A DNA stretch of 64,000 nt from Symsagittifera roscoffensis. Lineage: Eukaryota; Xenacoelomorpha; Acoela; Convolutidae. The stretch spans positions 35,465,152 through 35,529,151 of the forward strand of contig NC_087066.1 in NCBI RefSeq assembly GCF_963678635.1, written 5' to 3'. The translations under genes and the position numbers were made by a program. This document shows, one piece after another, positions 1 through 10,958 of the stretch. The stretch's first letter is position 1; every line of letters begins with the position of its first letter. The notes under the pieces are model-generated. The model saw nothing but the letters and a program-made list of their open reading frames with translations, did no database searches and was not told the origin of the DNA.

Positions 1-830
1 TCAATCGGGTATCGTTAGAATCCACATTACAAAATAGGAGATAAGTGTAAAATTGGATAATCGGAACCCCACTGTTTTGAGGAGCGTTCTTACTTGAGCA
101 GAGCTTGGAAACAAGTTCTACGGTTTTCTCTTGAGAGGTTTAGCACCAGCGCTTAAGATAATTTTCGGCTTAAGAGGGGGGCTAAATAGGGGGGAGGTTA
201 GAATGGGGGCTGGTTAGGTTAGAGATTGGCGGTTGCAAATTGTAAGAAGGGGGGACACGTTATAGTAACAAATCAATCGATATCGTCGATATAGTTACAT
301 TATAATCTTACACGCGTGAATTACAGACAGAGGATATCCAAATTTAAGATCGAATTAAGGTAGGTACCCTGGTCGGATCGGGTGGGGGGAACGGAGATAG
401 ACAGTTTTTGAAACCCGGAAGGAAAATACCCCATAAGAACGTTAAGAGGGGGGAGGAAAACGCGTGACAATCAGGTACCAGACATTTTTCTACCAAAGGA
501 CGACATTAGTCACCTCTGATTTTAGGTGAGTTCATCTTTCTGTTTTTATAATTTTTTCTCGTTTGTGTTTTTACGTTTTCGGTACTAATTTTATCGATTT
601 TGAACGAACAGGTGATCACAACACACCTGCGAACAAGTTGGATTTCAACCTGCATCAGATTAATAAAGTGAGATAAATACAGGGGGGTTAGCATTTGAAA
701 CTTTTGGCCAGTAAGGTTGGGTTTTGGGGAAATTTTTATACTAGAGCTCAAGTGGTGATACCAGGGATAGTGGTTCAAGAGTCCCAACAACGAAGAAGAA
801 GAAATCAGTGTGTCCCAACACTGAAGTGAC
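1..830 (+). mobile_element. Leader of Gypsy-like element B, copy 1 (left end outside window)
   Basis: No convincing coding region. The stretch repeats almost base for base at 4550-5382, a constant offset of 4549, and in both places leads into the 21-bp minisatellite and then the broken gag gene. It is therefore the 5' untranslated leader, perhaps with the end of the LTR, of the element. G-runs near 170-200, 380-390 and 448-455 make it purine-rich on the + strand. No primer-binding site could be assigned. The copy starts exactly at the window edge, so its own LTR is not visible. Confidence 0.6.
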
Positions 831-1752
831 AAAGTCCTGGGACAGTACAAGGAAGTCTTGGGACGAAACCAAGAAGTCTGGGGACAGTACCAAGAAGTCT
901 TGGGACAGTGCCGAATAGTCTTGGGACAGTACCGAAAAGTCTTGGACTGTGCAGAAATGTCTTGGGACAGTACCAAGAAGTCTTGGGACAGTACCAGGAA
1001 ATCTTGGGACAGTACCAGGAAGTCTTGGGACATTACAGAGAAGTCTCGGGACAGTAACAAAAAGTCTTGGGACAGTACCAAGGAGTCTTTGGACAGTCCC
1101 GAATAGTCTTGGGACAGTGCGGAAAAGTCTTGAGACAGTACCAGGAAGTCTTAGGACAAAGCGGAAAAGTCTTGGGACAGCACCAAGAAGTCTTGGGAAA
1201 GTACAGAAAAGTCCTGTGACACTACCGAAAAGTCTTGGGACAGTACCAAGAAGTCTTGGGACAGTACCAGGAAGTCTTGGGACAGAGCGCAAAGGTCTTG
1301 GGACAGTACCAAAAGGTCTTGGGACAGTGCGGATGAGTCTTGGGACAGTACCAGGAAGTCTTGGGACAAAGCGGAAAAGTCTTGGGACAGAACCAAGAAG
1401 TCTTGGGACAGTGCGGAAAAGTCTTGGGACAGTACCAGGAAGTCTTGCGACAAAGCGGAAAAGTCTTGGGACAGCACCAGGATGTCTTGGGACAGTACAG
1501 AAAAGTCTTGGGACACTGCCGAAAAGTCTTGGGACAGTACCAAGAAGTCTTGGGACAGTACCAGGAAGTCTTGCGACAGAGCGGAAAAGTCTTGGGACAG
1601 TAGCAAAAGGTCTTGGAACAGTACCAAGAAGTCTTGAGACAGTACAGAAAAGTCTTGGGACACTACCGAAAAGTCTTGGGACGGTACCAAGAGGTCTTGA
1701 GACGTGCGAGGTAGCCCAACACTTGAGTGATAGGTCTTGGGACAGTGTGAAA
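831..1752 (+). repeat. 21-bp minisatellite, copy 1 (about 44 units)
   Basis: The unit is about GTCTTGGGACAGTACCARGA. Variable positions mix a few recurrent variants (AGTACCAAG, AGTACCAGG, AGAGCGGAA, AGTGCGGAA). Because 21 is seven codons, the array is open in several frames: LGTVPRS-type repeats on + and SQDFLVL-type repeats on minus. I treat these as by-products of the period and not as genes. The matching array in copy 2 is longer by 210 bp, exactly ten units. Confidence 0.9.
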
Positions 1753-1930
1753 TATTCAAATACTTAAGTGAAGAGCACAAATGACCGGACAGAACATTCA
1801 AATCAAGAAAAATCAGCTCTAATAAGATCACGAATTGAAAGATTTTTACGTAAGAAAACAAGGAATAGTTTTTAGAATTTTTATCCTTAGAATAGAAGTT
1901 TGTAAATATTAATATTGTAGATAGAAAAAA

Positions 1931-3391
1931 ATGTATATAAGAATCATGAGGCGAAGTAGGGTACCGATAGCAGAAAGGAGAATACTAGAGTCAAAGACTA
2001 ATCATAACTCTTCGCAACGAAAAGCAATGCCGTCGGTCCAAAAAGTAATGAGTAAGAACTTTGCAGTGAGCATGGTCAACACAAGAAGCGCAAAGGGAAA
2101 GCACAAAACGAAGGTAAGCGCTGAAGAGGGACGAACGGTACCTGCTACAGAAATTGATCTTGAGACACCAGACCAGAGCGTTGATGAGGTGGAAAGGTAA
2201 ACAACGGAGTCAACACCGATGCCGGAAGTGGAAGAACAAGAAAAGAAGACGTTGGAGTTCTCGCCGATTGACATTGTAGACGATGCAACGAGCAACACGC
2301 CGGAAACGATAAATGATAATTCTCATGCAAAAAGAAAGTCGTTCACAGAGAGGATTGCAATGATGGTCGGAATGAAACCAAGAGAGAAGGAAGAAATAGC
2401 ACCTACGACCGAGAAAGGCAAGACATTTGGAACGGTTTCTGCAGTAGCAACAGAGGACAATCGAGACAATGATCATGTCAATCTTGTAGCAACAGCTAGC
2501 CACGAGGCAACAGTTGAAAATGGGACAACAGCTAACCAAAAGAAAACACCTTTTCTTGAACTGAGTGACTTGATGGCGAAGCTGGAACAAATCGATAAAC
2601 AACTGAAGTGCAGTGAAGATGATCGACAATTGCTAAAAAATGAAATCAGATATATTAAGCACTAGAGCCTGGATCATTGCTTCAATCTGGCGAAGGCAAC
2701 TGAAGAGAGGCTACAACAAATGTCAGACAAGGTAGAGGCTACCGACAAGCAGAGAGAGAAGAACATCAAAAAAGACATGCAAGAAATGAAGCAATTGTGT
2801 GACACTGTGAACAGTAAGTTAGGGAAACTGGAGGCGAGAATGGACACAATGAGCAGAGACCAGGCTGAGAGTTCATGTGCCATACAGGCCAAACTGGATG
2901 CCATCTTGAGAAACTCTACATCACAAGACAACCCGGTAACGGATCGAACGCAAGGCAACAGAGTCGATTTTGTGGAACCACAACGGAACAAGCGGGAGTC
3001 AACACCGTTACCGTTACCCCGGTGTGCAGCGAGCATAGGACCAGGGGGGTCAAGACAATAATCAAAAATGGAACCTCAAATATGACAAATGGTCCGGGGG
3101 ATTCCACAACAAGCAACAATGTGGGACCTGATGCCATGACGTGGGCTAGCACCTGGGAGATGATGAATAGGACAATGGAAGCGTTCGCTACAAGGAACAC
3201 TGACTCGAGTGAAAGAGGGGGTGGCAAATCCAGGAAAACCTTCAAGAAGCCAAAAGATTTTAAGGACGACTAAGATGGATGCATCGACACATGGGTAGAA
3301 ATTATGAGACTACATTTGGAACAAGACAACTTGAAAAACGATAGACGAGCCTCCACAGCGATACTCAGCAATTTAGAAGACACGGCGTTAA
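1931..3391 (+). pseudogene. gag of Gypsy-like element B, copy 1 (broken, 3' truncated)
   Basis: The reading frame begins at ATG 1931 with a basic N-terminus. It has a private G-to-T change that creates TAA at about 2198. It resumes at 2219, ends at a TAG at 2663-2665, resumes in the same frame at 2720 through a coiled-coil-like segment (KxEARMDTM, heptad-like), then shifts frame into 2875-3273 and meets another stop. The part just after that stop (DGCIDTWVEIM) matches the gag of element A, which identifies the family. The copy ends at about 3391, where LTR-like DNA replaces gag. Compared with copy 2 it is nearly identical but adds one more stop. It is not functional. Confidence 0.75.
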
Positions 3392-3735
3392 ATAATTGTT
3401 ATATTGAGGTAAGGAGAATTTTAGGTTGATCCATCTGAAATGGATCAAAGTTCCACTGTCTAATAAAAAGTAACTATACGGACTGTTCCGACCCTGTTTT
3501 TAACGGCGTTCGCGTATTTTAGGTATTTTGAGACCTAAGTATGGGGACGTTCTTATTTTCTATAGTGGGGGGGGGGGGGGTATTTTGGTAGTGGCCTTTA
3601 AGCTGTAACGAGGGTTTTAGTCTCATTTCGCAAGTGCACCGAATTGGCTTCGACTGTTCGAGGTAGAAAAACACAAGAGATAGTGCCCCTGACTCTTGAG
3701 CCAATGGTTATAGGGCCTATTTTTCTTTAACTTCA
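3392..3735. repeat. L block: LTR-like repeat
   Basis: This block recurs at 23544-23870, 26627-26897, 27208-27478, 29653-29924, 30236-30504 and 32787-33060. Here and at 23544 it begins with ATAATTGTTAT(A/G)TTGAGG; the other copies begin further in, at CATCTGAAATGG. It contains TGTTAT near its edge, as many Gypsy LTRs do. A G14-16 run at 3568-3582 is specific to this copy. LTR identity is inferred from its position between element copies; no terminal TG...CA pair or target duplication was established. Confidence 0.55.
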
Positions 3736-4549
3736 TATGTGACTTAAGTAGGCGACTGTTAGATAGTGTTTTTATGGCGCTCCTGGGTGTTTTTACGACA
3801 TCATGACTACGGAGTCGAACCCACTTGACACAGCTCCGGGCTACATGCCCATTCTAGAGTAACGGTGGTACTGTTCAGCGAGAACGTATAAACCTTCCGG
3901 TCATACCGTGATAGCTTTTTAAGAAAACTCGAGAAAATTTCTTGGTACGCTCTCCGAACAAGGCCTAGCTAACCGAGTAAGGGGGGTAACTAGGGGGACT
4001 AAAAAACGAGCAAAAAGACAAAAAGCTAAACAAAAACCGAAAAAGAATAGAAAAAGGAACAAAAATCATAAAACAATAAAAAATGACAGCGACTTTGACA
4101 CCAGATTAGTTGGATCAAACCTTTATATTAAATAAATAGTATACCCATACTGTTTTTATAAGACCGATCTTTTCGATCATTTCAGTAATTTAAAAAGGTG
4201 CCCGAGTGTGGGCGTTGTCAAGGGTTTTCAGATAGCTTGCAACTTACCTGGACCACTAGGAGACTTGACTGGAAAAGGTGAACAGCCAAGTGGGAAAGTG
4301 GTTCGCAAGAAGGGAGCCCGACAAGAACTGGACACGACAAGAGGACATCCAGCACCGACGGGACCGAACAAAGAAAGCACACAAGGGTGTTTTGTTTGGT
4401 CAATCGACGGACCACTGGGAGACTGGACTGGACCAGGTGACCAGCCAAGTGGGAAAGTGGTGCTGGCGAGAGGTGCTGGACGAGCCAAGGAGACAACCAG
4501 CACGGAATCAGAACAATCAGAAGAGGACACACAGAAGTGTTCTGGTTGA
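3736..4549 (+). mobile_element. Probable remainder of LTR between the two element B copies
   Basis: This is unique in the window. It joins the L block to the leader of copy 2, so it is best read as the rest of an LTR or LTR-proximal DNA. It holds an A-rich stretch (4000-4080), a TATA-like TTTATATTAAATAAATAG at about 4119, and at 4250-4311 and 4409-4470 two diverged copies, 159 bp apart, of a GGACCACT(A/G)GGAGAC-containing segment. Overlapping short frames on both strands around 4208-4586 come from these repeats and are not taken as genes. Confidence 0.45.
4250..4470 (+). repeat. Direct repeat pair, period 159 bp
   Basis: The two copies share GGACCACT, GGAGAC, GACTGGA, AGGTGA and CAGCCAAGTGGGAAAGTGG with substitutions between them. 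The pair lies directly before the leader of element B copy 2. Such duplications occur in LTR regulatory regions; that role is inference. Confidence 0.65.
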
Positions 4550-5382
4550 TCAATCGGGTATCGTTAGAATCCACATTACAAAATAGGAGATAAGTGTAAA
4601 ATTGGATAATCGGAACCCCACTGTTTTGAGGAGCGTTTTTACTTGAGCAGAGCTTGGAAACAAGCTCTACGGTTTTCTCTTGAGAGGTTTAGCACCAGCG
4701 CTTAAGATAATTTTCGGCTTAAGAGGGGGGCTAAATAGGGGGGAGGTTAGAATGGGGGCTGGTTAGGTTAGAGATTGGCGGTTGCAAATTGTAAGAAGGG
4801 GGGACACGTTATAGTAACAAATCAATCGATATCGTCGATATAGTTACATTATAATCTTACACGCGTGAATTACAGACAGAGGATATCCAAATTTAAGATC
4901 GAATTAAGGTAGGTACCCTGGTCGGATCGGGTGGGGGGAACGGAGATAGACAGTTTTTGAAACCCGGAAGGAAAATACCCCATAAGAACGTTAAGAGGGG
5001 GGAGGAAAACGCGTGACAATCAGGTACCAGACATTTTTCTACCAAAGGACGACATTAGTCACCTCTGATTTTAGGTGAGTTCATTTTTCTGTTTTTATAA
5101 TTTTTTCTCGTTTGTGTTTTTACGTTTTCGGTACTAATTTTATCGATTTTGAACAAACAGGTGATCACAACACACCTGCGAACAAGTTGGATTTCAACCT
5201 GCATCAGATTAATAAAGTGAGATAAATACAGGGGGGTTAGCATTTGAAACTTTTGGCCAGTAAGGTTGGGTTTTGGGGAAGTTTTTATACTAGAGCTCAA
5301 GTGGTGATACCAGGGATAGTGGTTCAAGAGTCCCAACAACGAAGAAGAAGAAATCAGTGTGTCCCAACACTGAAGTGACAAA
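4550..5382 (+). mobile_element. Leader of Gypsy-like element B, copy 2
   Basis: Near-identical to 1-830, with scattered single-base differences. It precedes minisatellite copy 2. No gene is supported. A minus-strand frame running through it (to 5055) is only the extension of the open minisatellite frame. Confidence 0.65.
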
Positions 5383-6508
5383 GTCCTGGGACAGTACAAT
5401 GAAGTCTTGGGACGAAACCAAGAAGTCTGGGGACAGTACCAAGAAGTCTTGGGACAGTGCCGAATAGTCTTGGGACAGTACCGAAAAGTCTTGGACTGTG
5501 CAGAAATGTCTTGGGACAGTACCAAGAAGTCTTGGGACAGTACCAGGAAGTCTTGGGACAGTACCAGGAAGTCTTGGGACAGAGCGGAAAAGTCTCGGGA
5601 CAGTACCAAAAGGTCTTGGGACAGTAAAGGAAAGTCTTGGGACAGTGCAGAAAAGTCTTGGGACAGTATCAAGAAGTCTTGGGACAGTGCCGAATAGTCT
5701 TGGGACAGTACCGAAAATTCTTGGGACATTACAGAGAAGTCTCGGGACAGTAACGAAAAGTCTTGGGACAGTACCAAGGAGTCTTTGGACAGTCCCGAAT
5801 AGTCTTGGGACAGTACCGAAAAGTCTTGGGACAGTACCAAAAAGTATTGGGAAAGAACCAAGAAGTCTTGGGACAGTGCGGAAAAGTCTTGAGACAGTAC
5901 CAGGAAGTCTTGGGACAAAGCGGAAAAGTCTTGGGACAGCACCAAGAAGTCTTGGGAAAGTACAGAAAAGTCCTGTGACACTACCGAAAAGTCTTGGGAC
6001 AGTACCAAAAAGTCTTGGGACAGTACCAGGAAGTCTTGGGACAGAGCGCAAAGGTCTTGGGACAGTACCAAAAGGTCTTGGGACAGTGCGGATGAGTCTT
6101 GGGACAGTACCAGGAAGTCTTGGGACAAAGCGGAAAAGTCTTGGGACAGAACCAAGAAGTCTTGGAACAGTGCGGAAAAGTCTTGGGACAGTACCAGGAA
6201 GTCTTGCGACAAAGCGGAAAAGTCTTGGGACAGCACCAGGATGTTTTGGGACAGTACAGAAAAGTCTTGGGACACTGCCGAAAAGTCTTGGGACAAAACC
6301 AAGAAGTCTTGGGACAGTACCAGGAAGTCTTGCGACAGAGCGGAAAAGTCTTGGGACAGTAGCAAAAGGTCTTGGAACAGTACCAAGAAGTCTTGGGACA
6401 GTACAGAAAAGTCTTGGGACACTACCGAAAAGTCTTGGGACGGTACCAAGAGGTCTTGAGACGTGCGAGGTAGCCCAACACTTGAGTGATAGGCCTTGGG
6501 ACAGTGTG
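5383..6508 (+). repeat. 21-bp minisatellite, copy 2 (about 54 units)
   Basis: Same unit as at 831-1752, with ten extra units. The minus strand is open for 511 codons (5055-6590) and the plus strand for 342 (5498-6526). Both run on into non-repetitive flanks. They consist of simple seven-residue repeats and show no start context or domain, so a coding role is not claimed. Confidence 0.9.
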
Positions 6509-6689
6509 AAATATTCAAATACTTAAGTGAAGAGCACAAATGACCGGACAGAACATTCAAATCAAGAAAAATCAGCTCTAATAAGATCACGAATTGAAAG
6601 ATTTTTACTTAAGAAAACTAGGAATACTTTTTAGAATTTTTATCCTTAGAATAGAAGTTTGTAAATATTAATATTGTAGATAGAAAAAA

Positions 6690-8441
6690 ATGTATATAAG
6701 AATCATGAGGCGAAGTAGGGTACCGATAGCAGAAAGGAGATTACTAGAGTCAAAGACTAATCATAACTCTTCGCAACGAAAAGCAATGCCGTCGGTCCAA
6801 AAAGTAATGAGTAAGAACTTTGCAGTGAGCATGGTCAACACAAGAAGCGCAAAGGGAAAGCACAAAACGAAGGTAAGCGCTGAAGAGGAACGAACGGTAC
6901 CTGCTACAGAAATTGATCTTGAGACACCAGACCAGAGCGTTGATGAGGTGGAAAGGGAAACAACGGAGTCAACACCGATGCCGGAAGTGGAAGAACAAGA
7001 AAAGAAGACGTTGGAGTTCTCGCCGATTGACATTGTAGACGATACAACGAGCAACACACCGGAAACGATAAATGATAATTCTCATGCAAAAAGAAAGTCG
7101 TTCACAGAGAGGATTGCAATGATGGTCGGAATGAAACCAAGAGAGAAGGAAGAAATAGCACCTACGACCGAGAAAGGCAAGACATTTGGAACGGTTTCTG
7201 CAGTAGCAACAGAGGACAATCGAGACAATGATCATGTCAATCTTGTAGCAACAGCTAGCCACGAGGCAACAGTTGAAAATGGGACAACAGCTAACCAAAA
7301 GAAAACACCTTTTCTTGAACTGAGTGACTTGATGGCGAAGCTGGAACAAATCGATAAACAACTGAAGTGCAGTGAAGATGATCGACAATTGCTAAAAAAT
7401 GAAATCAGATATATTAAGCACTAGAGCCTGGATCATTGCTTCAATCTGGCGAAGGCAACTGAAGAGAGGCTACAACAAATGTCAGACAAGGTAGAGGCTA
7501 CCGACAAGCAGAGAGAGAAGAACATCAAAAAAGACATGCAAGAAATGAAGCAATTGTGTGACACTGTGAACAGTAAGTTAGGGAAACTGGAGGCGAGAAT
7601 GGACACAATGAGCAGAGACCAGGCTGAGAGTTCATGTGCCATACAGGCCAAACTGGATGCCATCTTGAGAAACTCTACATCACAAGACAACCCGGTAACG
7701 GATCGAACGCAAGGCAACAGAGTCGATTTTGTGGAACCACAACGGAACAAGCGGGAGTCAACACCGTTACCGTTACCCCGGTGTGCAGCGAGCATAGGAC
7801 CAGGGGGGCCAAGACAATTATGAAAAGTGGAACCTCAAATATGACAAATGGTCCGGGGGATTCCACAACAAGCAACAATGTGGGACCTGATGCCATGACG
7901 TGGGCTAGCACCTGGGAGATGATGAATAGGACAATGGAAGCGTTCGCTACAAGGAACACTGACTCGAGTGAAAGAGGGGGTGGCAAATCCAGGAAAACCT
8001 TCAAGAAGCCAAAAGATTTTAAGGACGACTAAGATGGATGCATCGACACATGGGTAGAAATTATGAGACTACATTTGGAACAAGACAACTTGAAAAACGA
8101 TAGACGAGCCTCCACAGCGATACTCAGCAATTTAGAAGACACGGCGTTAAAATGTGTAGTTGCAACGAAGGAAGAGGAACGGGATACTGCAGACAAAATC
8201 TTCGAGATATTGTTGAACCGATTCGGATCAGGAATGAAGGGTCACCAGGCTATGATGAGATTCGAAAAAAGTAGACAGAGGGACGATGAATCGATCGATT
8301 GGTTCCTGGATGATCTTGAGAGCTTGAGAAGGAGTGATCCTGAAGAGTCAACAAACAGAAGGAACTTCAGCATCGCCTCGAAATTTATCGATATGGTTAA
8401 AAGTGACAACTTGAGAACAATGTTAGCAACATATTTTACAC
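6690..8441 (+). pseudogene. gag of Gypsy-like element B, copy 2 (broken, 3' truncated)
   Basis: The N-terminal part (6690-7424, 244 codons) is open here, unlike copy 1. It ends at a TAG (7422-7424). The same frame continues at once with coiled-coil-like sequence to about 7823, so the TAG is an in-frame nonsense mutation shared with copy 1. A frame change near 7750-7800 leads to 7634-8032 and a TAA inside the conserved DD-S/*-DG segment. Then 8033-8441 encodes the gag core, including EKIFEILLNR-like and MMRFEK motifs matching element A gag at 22300-22720. It stops mid-core at about 8441. Gag is the structural particle protein; this copy cannot make a complete one. Confidence 0.8.
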
Positions 8442-8453
8442 TAGCAACATATT
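8424..8453. other. Junction of elements B and A with 12-bp direct repeat
   Basis: TAGCAACATATT occurs at 8424-8435 and again at 8442-8453, separated by 6 bp, exactly where the + strand gag of element B ends and the minus-strand third reading frame of element A begins. It could be a target duplication, filler DNA from end joining, or chance. Confidence 0.6.
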
Positions 8454-8465
8454 ATACAATTTGAG

Positions 8466-9517
8466 GGCCCTTGCTCTTCACTTCTGGCCCCTTCCGGAAA
8501 TTTCGGTATGACTAGCTTGCCAGTTGACTGATTTTCTTCCTCTCCATGGACTATTTTGACCTCCTCATAGCCGAAGGGTGCTAGCAGGGTTCTCGTTTGT
8601 AGCGTTCCTCCCACCGTTAAACCCGGTTTCGCACTCGTCAAGATCAGTGAGGTATCTGGTAATTCGGCTCTGCCTCTCATCCTCATAGGCGCTAAATCCA
8701 GTTTCGCCCATTCCTTGTCAAATCCCCCAGGCTTCGGAGTCGCTGCGTTGCTTACCCGCCTTCTCGTTGCTTGAGCCGTGTAAGCAAATCGCGTATGCTG
8801 CAACACTGCGGCATTTCTGCCCACAAAACGCGGATCCATCGTTTCCGAGAATTTCGCCACCCTCCTTTCATTGGTCTGAAACGCTCTCAACCTAGTAGTT
8901 TGCACTGCGGAGACTGCTCCGAGCAACATCCTTCTTATCAGAGGGAATTCAGGGATTTCCTCTGGCAGCTTCTTGTAATCACCCCAACCTTTCGTCCCCT
9001 CTCTCACCTTGTGGTATGCTGCAGTGAGCCGGGGAATTCTTGTGATCTCGCCATTTGTCTTGTCATAGGGCCTTAGATTCCAGAGCTTTGGGAATACTTC
9101 AATATGCCCTCTGTCCACTTCTCCCATACAGTCACGGAAGTGATCATCGAAGTTGACGACCGTCATCTCTGGCTCCGATATATTGGCAAAAAACAGATCT
9201 TCGCTCATGAGCTCTCGCAATACGTGCTGCTCACACCAATTCAGCGCACTTCTGTCCACTGCTGATATGAGGTTCAGGTGCAGCACCGACCTCTTGTATG
9301 CTTCCACCTTAACATCAGGAACGCAAACGTGACTGCTGGTCCATATATGACCGTCACGAACTCTGATCAACACTAAGGCTCCTCTGATCAACACTAAGGG
9401 ATCGGTCCTCATAGCTAAGCTCAGATCAGTTAGCAGGGGATCTTCTTGATCATCACTGGGCCTTGCTCGAAAGCATCCGCGCCCAACGCTGCTATCCGAG
9501 GGGTCAAGTCCAGCCAC
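8466..9517 (-). pseudogene. Element A third reading frame, C-terminal part
   Basis: An uninterrupted frame of about 350 residues follows a frame change from the segment above it. It is rich in charged residues, with motifs such as VNFDDHFRDCMGEVDRGH and TAAYHKVREGTKGWGDYKK. I recognise no known domain. A local 18-bp tandem duplication (CTCTGATCAACACTAAGG, about 9360-9400) is present. The last few codons come from the junction with element B, so the true C-terminus is lost. By position it continues the SGNH-containing polyprotein; its function is unknown. Confidence 0.6.
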
Positions 9518-10740
9518 TGGTTAGCCTCTGGTTTCCTTCTCAAAACCATCGTTTCTAATTGAGCTCTGGTCTCCTTTGAGTTTTTTCTCCTCTCTCCTTC
9601 CTCTTTTGTTTCCATTCCTCGGAACCATAAATCGTTTGACATCGTTACGATTACTCGATGTTCATCGTCAATTCCTGGCTTCAATTTGAGTTGTCGACTG
9701 AAGTTGGACAGTTCGAAACCCAGCACTTCGTCCAATACTAACATGTGTAGTGAATAGTCATTGAATCCTCAAATCGCGTTCGAGATGTCCGACCACACCG
9801 CAGGTAATTCAGCCCTGAGTGGCCTCAGATTCTTCATCTCTATCTCGGGATTTGGGGCAGATGTGGTCACATCATATTTCCCTTCCGAGAGCAAAGCCAC
9901 AATTGCATACACGAACTTCAGTCCATTCGGGAGACTTGCCTATCCCGGAGACAGCGCGAACACGGCTCTCGGCGTTATCTTAGTGAAGGCACCCTCTTTC
10001 AGGGTATCTACTACTTCACCCATTGGCTCGAGGATATCTTTTATAGCTGGCCATACAGCGCTTTCGGCCGCCGTAGGCTCTCTGAGTCTGCTCAGGAAAT
10101 CCCTACTGTGTAGATGTTCATTGATGCCAGCGAACACAATTGTGATTGGGTTCATTTCTGTCTGCCGTTGTACCCCGATCGCCTTTGACACGGGTTGTAT
10201 AGGTCGACCGCTGCCAACATTATAACATCAGGCCAAAACAGAGACTTGGAGGTATATACAAAGTCTGAACTCGCGACTATCATAATCTTGGCCTTCCTTA
10301 TTTCTGCCTTGTCATATGCAGCAAAGATGGTCTCATCTTTCTTTATCGCCTTCAACTCACCGTATCTCTGAACATCACCTTCTTGATTCATTTGTTTTGG
10401 GTACGATCTTTCTTTCACGTGGCCTGGGGGTGCTTTCACCTGCCTGAACATCTTTACATGTTTTCCTATTTGCGCCCTCGTCGTCAGGAATCTTCTGGGT
10501 CTTTCTTCTCGATTCCCTTCATCGTGATTCAGTTTCACGTCTTGTAACGGTCTTTGCATTCACTGGACCCATTGTATTGTTCGAGGGCAGTCCCTCTAAA
10601 TCGGCAAATCTCAAGGCAGTTGTAGAGCTGAAGTTTATGCCAGCAGCTATTAACCAGACCACGCCTGTTATTGAGAACAGTCCGTTGACAGACAATCTCA
10701 CTCCGTTCAACATCCTCATGGCATCTGCTGCAATGCTCAC
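9430..10740 (-). pseudogene. Element A third reading frame, middle part (possible second SGNH-like fold)
   Basis: Frames 10519-10740, 10152-10559, 9940-10191 and 9430-9744 follow each other with changes of frame. One part carries KIMIVASSDFVYTS followed by PDVIMLA. The next carries ITIVFAGINEHLHSR. This is a hydrophobic strand plus S/D, then a strand plus G-x-N-[DE]-H layout, resembling blocks I and III of SGNH hydrolases. No clear D-x-x-H block was found, so a second, degenerate SGNH-like domain is only a possibility. The 10519-10740 part could be a hydrophobic linker (SITGVVWLIAAGINFSS). Confidence 0.45.
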
Positions 10741-10958
10741 CTCTGAAGGTTCAGTTTCAGCAGATCATCCTTGTATATGTGCCAGGGAGAAGGTATGGGC
10801 CTCGACCACATCAAAGAGCTCCTATCTGAGCAACGTTCCTCTCGACTGGTTCTCGTCGTCTCCGATCTCGTATCCGATCTGGAGGTGCTGGTCGTCTCCG
10901 CTGTCGGGTTGACAGGCCCTAGTCTTCGTCTGGGATTGATGGTTCTTCTCGTGGGCGC

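Noticed and set aside
831-1752. CRISPR-like array
   Set aside because: Units are contiguous 21-bp repeats without unique spacers, in animal DNA.
3568-3582. G-run as a regulatory quadruplex
   Set aside because: Other copies of the same block have only five G here, so it is slippage or sequencing noise in one copy.
5055-6590. A 511-codon minus-strand frame of SQDFLVL repeats as a structural or adhesive protein
   Set aside because: The 21-bp period keeps several frames open by itself. The frame has no start context, signal peptide or domain, and its non-repeat ends are leader DNA of element B.
7422-7424. Programmed stop-codon readthrough in element B gag
   Set aside because: Both copies carry further stops and a frameshift, so decay is the simpler explanation. 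An intact copy would be needed to argue for readthrough.
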